A stretch of DNA of 6,748 nt. Origin: CBDULX01 sp965368175 (GTDB lineage Bacteria; Pseudomonadota; Gammaproteobacteria; SZUA-229). The stretch's first letter is position 1, and each line of letters starts with the position of its first letter. The stretch covers positions 1 through 6,748 of the forward strand of contig CBDULX010000165.1 in NCBI GenBank assembly GCA_965368175.1, given 5' to 3'. The notes beneath the pieces are model-generated. The model did no database searches, was not told the origin of the DNA, and saw nothing but the letters and a program-made list of their open reading frames with translations. The position numbers and the translations under genes are program-made. Positions 1 to 4,838 of the stretch are shown here, piece after piece.

Positions 1-25
1 GGTGTTTAGAGTCATTCAGTATAGT

Positions 26-39
26 TCTGACTTGTCAGA
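26..39. promoter_or_regulatory. Perfect 14-bp dyad upstream of the thioredoxin gene, possible operator
   Basis: The arms TCTGAC (26-31) and GTCAGA (34-39) are perfect inverted complements around a central TT. The dyad ends five bases before a consensus TATAAT, so it covers most of the place where a -35 element would sit. That fits a regulator site, either an activator replacing a poor -35 or a repressor. A two-base centre is too tight for an RNA hairpin without melting the inner pairs, so a protein site is likelier than a terminator. The regulator is unknown. Confidence 0.35.
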
Positions 40-44
40 TTAAG

Positions 45-50
45 TATAAT
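45..50 (+). promoter_or_regulatory. Candidate -10 element (TATAAT) for the thioredoxin-TPR gene
   Basis: TATAAT at 45-50 matches the sigma-70 -10 consensus exactly and lies 59 bases before the start codon at 110. No good -35 lies 16-18 bases upstream: the best window, 22-27, reads TAGTTC. TTGTCA at 32-37 resembles a -35 but is only seven bases away. The promoter may therefore depend on an activator, or the match may be chance in an AT-rich leader. Nothing else is visible in bases 1-109 beyond a weak AAAGG (93-97) as ribosome binding site. Confidence 0.4.
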
Positions 51-109
51 GCTATTTACAATTTTTCAGATCAGGATTGAACTATTACAAGTAAAGGTTT
101 AAGCATAAG

Positions 110-973
110 ATGAGTGAATCTCCTTATATTTTCGATGTCACTAGTGATAATTTCCAGCAGGGCGTTATCGATAATTCACATAAAGTTCCGGTAGTGGTCG
201 ACTTCTGGGCAGACTGGTGCCAGCCATGCAAAATACTCATGCCCATACTGAGTAATCTGGTCACTGAATATAATGGTGGTTTCGTACTCGCCAAAGTAAA
301 CACAGAACAACAGCAACAGCTGGCCACTGAGCATGGTGTGCGCAGTATACCCACCGTTAAAATATATCGTCACGGCAAGGTGGTCGATGAGTTTACCGGC
401 GCTCAGTCCGAAGACTTCATTCGAGCTATTCTTGATCGATACATTTCTTCCGAGGCTGATGAAATTCGAACTCAGGCAATGCAGGCCATTCGCAATGGCG
501 ATCGAGCTAGCGGCCGCAAATTACTGGAAAAAGCCGCAGAACTGGAACCCGACAATGCCAGTATTCAGATTGACCTGGCCCACCTGGATGCTGAACAAAA
601 AAATTATTCTGCCGCCAGTGAACGTCTGCAAAACCTGGGTATTGCAGACAGAGATAGACCGGAAGTTACCGGTCTGCTGGCAAAAATGGAATTCGCAGCT
701 ACGGCTGAAAGTGTGGCGGATAAAAAAAGCCTGCTGGCCGACATTGAAGCTAATCCCAAAAACTCAGAAGCCCGTTATCAGCTGGCAGCAATTTCCATCA
801 CCGATGGGAATTATGAAGCTGCTCTGGACCAGTTGTTACAAATACTCATTCGCGATCGTCAGTATAATGATGATGCAGGCCGTCGAGGTATGTTAGCGAT
901 ATTTGATATGCTGGGAAATGAACATGAACTGGTGGGGACATATCGTCGTAAGATGTTTAACGCAATGCATTAA
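110..973 (+). CDS. cnoX: Thioredoxin-domain TPR protein, CnoX/YbbN-like chaperedoxin
   Basis: A 287-residue cytoplasmic protein with no signal peptide. Residues about 8-112 form a thioredoxin fold: VVDFWADWCQPCK holds the active-site pair C37-x-x-C40, and the cis-proline is P81 in SIPT. Residues about 117-287 are helical and TPR-like, with A/L-rich repeats such as GRKLLEKAAELEPDN and the C-terminal block YEAALDQLLQILIRDR that is typical of YbbN proteins. Length is close to E. coli YbbN/CnoX (about 284). In that family the protein holds unfolding clients, protects them by mixed disulfides and hands them to GroEL/ES or DnaK. E. coli CnoX has SxHC in place of CxxC and is not an efficient oxidoreductase; this protein keeps both cysteines, so disulfide reductase activity is plausible. 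ATG at 110 is chosen because it sits just before the fold; AAAGG at 93-97 is a distant, weak ribosome binding site. The gene has its own leader and converges on the kinase gene downstream, so it is probably monocistronic. Family assignment is firm; the redox prediction is inference. Confidence 0.93.
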   Translation: MSESPYIFDVTSDNFQQGVIDNSHKVPVVVDFWADWCQPCKILMPILSNLVTEYNGGFVLAKVNTEQQQQLATEHGVRSIPTVKIYRHGKVVDEFTGAQSEDFIRAILDRYISSEADEIRTQAMQAIRNGDRASGRKLLEKAAELEPDNASIQIDLAHLDAEQKNYSAASERLQNLGIADRDRPEVTGLLAKMEFAATAESVADKKSLLADIEANPKNSEARYQLAAISITDGNYEAALDQLLQILIRDRQYNDDAGRRGMLAIFDMLGNEHELVGTYRRKMFNAMH

Positions 974-1095
974 GTTTTTTTATAAGAAATAACTGACGCC
1001 CATATAAAATAATCAACAGAGCTGTTGTTAATCCTCTCCTGGTGAATACCTTCAAGCCCACAAAAATACTTTCAGGCGCAGGCTAAAACTATTGT
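974..1095. other. Convergent intergenic spacer
   Basis: The 122 bases separate two convergent stop codons. They hold no credible ORF. A run of seven T (975-981) directly follows the stop of the thioredoxin gene but has no stable GC hairpin before it. An imperfect AT-only dyad (973-994) overlaps the same run. The clearest structure is the dyad at 1014-1027, listed separately. Confidence 0.6.
1003..1027 (-). terminator. Weak candidate terminator of the hybrid kinase gene
   Basis: CAACAG (1014-1019) and CTGTTG (1022-1027) are perfect inverted arms around AG. Read on the minus strand, downstream of the kinase stop, this gives a five-pair stem with a four-base loop followed by the T-rich tail ATTATTTTATA (complement of 1003-1013). 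The order of stem then T-tract fits intrinsic termination in the minus direction only. The stem is short and mostly A-U, and it lies about 70 bases past the stop, so it is weak. Confidence 0.3.
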
Positions 1096-3075
1096 TCACC
1101 TTACTGTTAACCCCAGCAGTTCCCCGGCTGAATGAAGGAGCCTGTCAGCCTTAACAGGTTTAGCCAGGTAACAAATACCCATATTTTCGGCGTCATGGGC
1201 GTTAATGCTTTCACTAAATCCACTACAAAGAATCACTGGTAATCCCGGTCGAATCTCTCTGAGTTGATTTATCAGTTCCAGGCCACTTAGACCTGGCATA
1301 GTCTGATCGGTTACCAGCAAAGCAAACTTATCCGGTTCTGCCTGGAATAATTTCAATGCTTGCTGGCTGTCCGTTTTAATTGTTGGCTGGTAGCCATGTA
1401 ATTCCAGTAAATTACCAATATATTCGGCCAGCATTGGTTCATCATCCACAACCAGTATATGCCTGCCTGCACCTTGTAGCACTACATCTAATGATTGATC
1501 TAAATCGGGCGTTTCAGGCTTTTCGAGCGTTTCCACAACCGCTGGTGGAAACAGTAAACGAATAGTGGTGCCTTTACCCATTTCTGTTTCTACCAGGGAA
1601 TGCCCTCTATGACCACTGACTATACCGTGCAACACAGACATGCCCATGCCTGTTCCTTTGCCAACCGCTTTCGTAGTATAAAAAGGTTCGAAGAGATGTT
1701 CGAGAATTTCAGGCGTCATACCACTGCCAGTATCAGTTACAGACAGCTCAATCCAGTCACCCTTAATCCATTTATGACAGCAGGCACACTCTGTATCTAT
1801 GTCTCGGTGCCATCCCAGATTAATTGTCAGAGTACCAGCACCGTCCATGGCATCTTTTGCATTGATGCAGAGATTCATTATCAGTTGCTGTAATTTAGCC
1901 GGATCCATCACAATGCTGGGCAGGTCATTTTCACAGTTCAATTTAATTTTGATGCTACTGGGTAAAATAGACTGCAGCATCTTAAGGTTTTCTTTTATCA
2001 GGGGGCCAAACTGAAGCGGTCGCTCATCCCAGTTATCACTGCGGTTGAAAGTAAGCATCTGAGTGACCAGATCTTTTCCTCGCTCTGATGCTTGCATGGC
2101 TGTCTCAAGATAAGACACCATTTTTTCAGGAGCTTCATGGCTATAACGATCAAGTGCCATATCGATATAGCCCATGATAATCCCAAGTACATTGTTAAAG
2201 TCGTGAGCAATGCCACCGGCAAGTTGTCCCAGAGCTTCCATTTTGCGGGCCTGACTGAGTTCCCGCTGTAGCCGCTCCTTTTCAGCTTCAGACTGTTTGA
2301 TACTGGTGATATCCGAAAAAATCCCTACATACTGACTCAGCGAACCATCGGGATCATAAATGGCGTTGATGGTCAGCCACTCAGGGAAAATTTCACCATT
2401 TTTGTGCCGATTCCAGATCTCTCCCTGCCAATGACCATAGCGCTGGATTGAGGACCACATGCCTGAATAGAAGGACTGATCATGTTTTCCTGAACTTAAC
2501 AAAGAAGTTTTACGCCCGATTATCTCAGAGGCCTCGTATCCGGTTATGCGTGTAAAAGCCGGATTAACCGATATGATAATATTATCTGCATCGGTTACCA
2601 TAATCCCTTCATTGGTGTGCTGGATAATCGCGTGAGCCTGGTGAAGTTCAGTCTCAGCCACCTGTTTCTGCGCAGCCAGCTCACGTTCGACCCGGGCTCG
2701 GACCAGACTCATGTTGACCATAAATTCCATTTCACGCTGGCGGTAGGGTTTGAGGAGATAAGCGAAGGGTTTAGTCCGCTCGGCCCGTACCAGCAATTCG
2801 TCACTCACATGGGAAGTCAGAAAGATAACCGGTATAGCATGCTCCTGATTAATTTTCTGGACGGCCTCAATGCCGTCGATTTCACCAGACAATACGATAT
2901 CAACCACCAGCAGGTCGATCCCTCCCTGATTCACCCTGGCTATCGCCTCCTCACCTGAGGTCACCACATCAGAAATCAGATGCCCTGCCTGCTGCAAATG
3001 AAGCCTGAGATGTTCCGCCTCGAAGGGATCATCTTCTACGATTAAGATGTTGCCACTTTCCACTATTTCCACCAT
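1096..3075 (-). CDS. Soluble hybrid histidine kinase, REC-PAS-HisKA-HATPase-REC
   Basis: A 659-residue protein with no membrane segment, so it is cytoplasmic. The N-terminal receiver (about 8-125) has acid pocket D15/D16, phospho-acceptor D59, T87 and K109. A PAS-PAC domain follows (about 145-262, core NPAFTRITGYEASEIIG and the FPEW/GIFSDIT end). The HisKA H-box GGIAHDFNN puts the phospho-histidine at H291; HDFNN is typical of the HPK4-like group. The HATPase has N-box NLCINAKDAM (401-410), G1 DTGSGM (448-453), F-box FEPFYTTK and G2 GKGTGMGM (472-479), so it looks catalytically complete. The C-terminal receiver (about 539-655) has D544/D545, D590, S618 and K639. Phosphate should pass from H291 to D590, while the N-terminal receiver lets another kinase or Hpt tune this one. 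An odd CACCH cluster (430-434) lies between N-box and G1. The ATG at 3075 sits eight residues before the first receiver strand; GGAT just upstream is a weak ribosome binding site. The gene is divergent from the Hpt-REC-REC-GGDEF gene, which is a likely phosphate partner by inference. The ligand of the PAS is unknown. Confidence 0.93.
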   Translation of the reverse strand: MVEIVESGNILIVEDDPFEAEHLRLHLQQAGHLISDVVTSGEEAIARVNQGGIDLLVVDIVLSGEIDGIEAVQKINQEHAIPVIFLTSHVSDELLVRAERTKPFAYLLKPYRQREMEFMVNMSLVRARVERELAAQKQVAETELHQAHAIIQHTNEGIMVTDADNIIISVNPAFTRITGYEASEIIGRKTSLLSSGKHDQSFYSGMWSSIQRYGHWQGEIWNRHKNGEIFPEWLTINAIYDPDGSLSQYVGIFSDITSIKQSEAEKERLQRELSQARKMEALGQLAGGIAHDFNNVLGIIMGYIDMALDRYSHEAPEKMVSYLETAMQASERGKDLVTQMLTFNRSDNWDERPLQFGPLIKENLKMLQSILPSSIKIKLNCENDLPSIVMDPAKLQQLIMNLCINAKDAMDGAGTLTINLGWHRDIDTECACCHKWIKGDWIELSVTDTGSGMTPEILEHLFEPFYTTKAVGKGTGMGMSVLHGIVSGHRGHSLVETEMGKGTTIRLLFPPAVVETLEKPETPDLDQSLDVVLQGAGRHILVVDDEPMLAEYIGNLLELHGYQPTIKTDSQQALKLFQAEPDKFALLVTDQTMPGLSGLELINQLREIRPGLPVILCSGFSESINAHDAENMGICYLAKPVKADRLLHSAGELLGLTVR

Positions 3076-3113
3076 TTCTGATCCATACTATCCAAGTATA
3101 ACCAATTAAGACT

Positions 3114-3142
3114 ACAATAATTAAAACCCCTGCTTATGACAA
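3114..3142 (-). promoter_or_regulatory. Candidate sigma-70 promoter for the hybrid kinase gene
   Basis: On the minus strand TTGTCA (complement of 3137-3142) is five of six to the -35 consensus, and TATTGT (complement of 3114-3119) is four of six to the -10. They are spaced by exactly 17 bases. Transcription would start near 3107, giving a leader of about 30 bases before the ATG at 3075. A second TATACT (complement of 3095-3100) lacks a good -35. Confidence 0.4.
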
Positions 3143-3145
3143 GGG
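3127..3145. promoter_or_regulatory. Imperfect dyad in the divergent promoter region
   Basis: CCCCTG (3127-3132) and CAAGGG (3140-3145) form inverted arms with one mismatch around a seven-base centre. The dyad lies between two divergent genes and covers the -35-like hexamers of both strands. A single bound regulator could therefore affect both genes. This rests on sequence symmetry alone. Confidence 0.25.
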
Positions 3146-3154
3146 AATAAAACT

Positions 3155-3160
3155 GATAAT
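3155..3160 (+). promoter_or_regulatory. Candidate -10 element (GATAAT) for the diguanylate cyclase gene
   Basis: GATAAT is five of six to the -10 consensus and lies 28 bases before the ATG at 3189, which would give a leader of about 20 bases. The nearest -35-like hexamer, TTATGA (3134-3139), is 15 bases upstream and only partly matches. TGATGAG just before the start supplies a modest ribosome binding site. Confidence 0.25.
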
Positions 3161-3188
3161 ACGAAACCAGATTTGATGAGAACAATAC

Positions 3189-4838
3189 ATGCCTAATTCT
3201 GAGGAAATCCAGCAACAATTGGACTCTCTGAGAGATGAATTTTCTGCCAATCTGGTTCAGCGTGTCGATCAGATGGTTACCGATCTCAATTTACTGAAAA
3301 GCCAGGATGATCCATTCAGCTCCCTGGATGAAATATTTAGACAGTTCCATAACCTGAGCGGCTCAGCTGGCACTTTTGGTTTTAATCGCCTGAGTGAGCA
3401 ATCACGCCAGCTCGAATTAATCCTCAAGGAATTTATCAATAACCATACACTCCCTGATGCCAAAACGATCGATTATCTTAACTCGGAAATACAAAAACTC
3501 CATGGTTTGATTAGTCAGGGAACAGACGATCAACCCTGTTCTATCACTCAACCTGAGCCTCTGCCTTCACCGAGAAAAACAGAACGAGAAGTGTATGTAG
3601 TTGAGGACGAGCCAGTTCAGGGTCATAAACTTTGTCTTCAACTCAATCACTATGGTTTTAAGACTCGCCTTTTCCACTCGCTCACTGAAGCCAGCCTGGC
3701 GATTCAGCAGGAAATGCCGGATGCACTTGTGCTTGACATTGCTCTAGAAGATGGACGGCTAGCCGACACTGATCTTGTCAACAGTATTCAACAGCTGCAG
3801 AAACAACCAGTTCCATCTATTTTCATTTCTTCTCATAAGGATTGGGCGTCTCGTCTTGCGGCTGTGCGTGCCGGCGGTACAGCCTTCTTTAATAAACCGG
3901 TAGATGTTTCGATGCTTGTGGATCACCTCGACCGAATTACCCAGCGGCTGGAGCGTGAACCCTGCAGGGTCCTGGTGGTGGATGATGCTTTAGAACTGGC
4001 ACAGCATTATACCCTGGTGCTACGCCAGGCTGGCATGCATGCAGAAGTACTGACTGAACCCTCATACATTCTGAAAAAGTTAGAGAACTTCAATCCAGAA
4101 CTCATCCTCCTTGATTTCCACTTTCCCGGAATATCGGGTATGGAGATCGCGCAGGTACTTCGCCAGCATCAGACTCATTTCAGCATACCCATCGTTTTTC
4201 TATCCACTGAAACGGACCGTGACATCCAGTTGAAAGCATTACGGCAGGGAGATGATTTTCTGGAAAAACCGATACACGATGCCCAGCTGGTGGGTACAGT
4301 AGAATCGCGAATTGAGCGAGCCCGAGCACTCAGTCAACTCATGTATCACGATGGACTAACCGGACTGTTGAACCAGATCACTCTGAAACAACGCCCGGAA
4401 TCCGAGCTTGCCCGCAGTCAGCGACAGGATAAGCCTCTTAGTTATATCATGCTTGATCTTGACCATTTCAAACAGATTAATGACCGCTACGGTCATTCAG
4501 CAGGAGACCGGGTACTAAAATCTCTCGCACAGCTGCTGAGAGAACAGCTACGTAAGTCTGATCAGACTGGACGGTATGGCGGAGAGGAATTCGGCATTAT
4601 AATGCCCGATACTCAAGCGATTACCGCCTGTGAAATTATAGAAGATCTACATAAACGCTTTGCACAATTGACCCACCAGGATAATGGTCGGGAATTTACC
4701 TGCAGTTTCAGTGCAGGCATTGCCTGCGCGTCGGCTTTCGGCGAGGAAAAAAACTTGATAGAGGCGGCTGACGAGGCCCTTTATCAGGCCAAAGAAATGG
4801 GTCGCAATATGGTTGTCCTCCACAAAAAGTGTCAATAG
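3189..4838 (+). CDS. Hpt-REC-REC-GGDEF response regulator, diguanylate cyclase
   Basis: A soluble 549-residue protein that should make c-di-GMP from two GTP under phosphorelay control. Domain order: an Hpt helical domain (about 5-110) with HNLSGSAGTFGF and phospho-histidine H54; receiver 1 (about 134-252) with E139/D140, D183, S214, K236; receiver 2 (about 259-377) with D265/D266, D309, S339, K360; and GGDEF (about 385-546). The cyclase domain has DGLTGLLN, the DLDHFKQIND metal and GTP-binding stretch (D423, N431), GHSAGD and an active-type GGEEF signature at 464-468. R455-x-x-D458 lies five residues before the signature, matching the allosteric I-site, so product inhibition is expected. REC-REC-GGDEF recalls Caulobacter PleD, but here an Hpt is added and both receivers keep every key residue. 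The ATG at 3189 directly precedes the Hpt helix. It is divergent from one hybrid kinase gene and overlaps by one base with the start of a second sensor kinase, so the three probably form one relay; that link is inferred. Confidence 0.93.
   Translation: MPNSEEIQQQLDSLRDEFSANLVQRVDQMVTDLNLLKSQDDPFSSLDEIFRQFHNLSGSAGTFGFNRLSEQSRQLELILKEFINNHTLPDAKTIDYLNSEIQKLHGLISQGTDDQPCSITQPEPLPSPRKTEREVYVVEDEPVQGHKLCLQLNHYGFKTRLFHSLTEASLAIQQEMPDALVLDIALEDGRLADTDLVNSIQQLQKQPVPSIFISSHKDWASRLAAVRAGGTAFFNKPVDVSMLVDHLDRITQRLEREPCRVLVVDDALELAQHYTLVLRQAGMHAEVLTEPSYILKKLENFNPELILLDFHFPGISGMEIAQVLRQHQTHFSIPIVFLSTETDRDIQLKALRQGDDFLEKPIHDAQLVGTVESRIERARALSQLMYHDGLTGLLNQITLKQRPESELARSQRQDKPLSYIMLDLDHFKQINDRYGHSAGDRVLKSLAQLLREQLRKSDQTGRYGGEEFGIIMPDTQAITACEIIEDLHKRFAQLTHQDNGREFTCSFSAGIACASAFGEEKNLIEAADEALYQAKEMGRNMVVLHKKCQ

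Noticed and set aside
32..58. TTGTCA (32-37) as the -35 of the thioredoxin gene
   Set aside because: Only seven bases separate it from TATAAT, and hexamers at 15-18 bases downstream match the -10 consensus poorly.
971..994. T7 run after the thioredoxin gene as an intrinsic terminator
   Set aside because: No stable hairpin precedes it. The nearby dyads are A-U only with mismatches, and the palindrome AATGCATT (964-971) is too short to form a stem and loop.
1380..2958. Plus-strand open frames antisense to the hybrid kinase gene
   Set aside because: All lie inside a kinase frame with every expected motif and have no family features of their own, so they are shadows.
3189..4838. Naming the cyclase pleD
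   Set aside because: The added Hpt and intact second receiver differ from PleD, and the neighbours are not a PleC/DivJ system.
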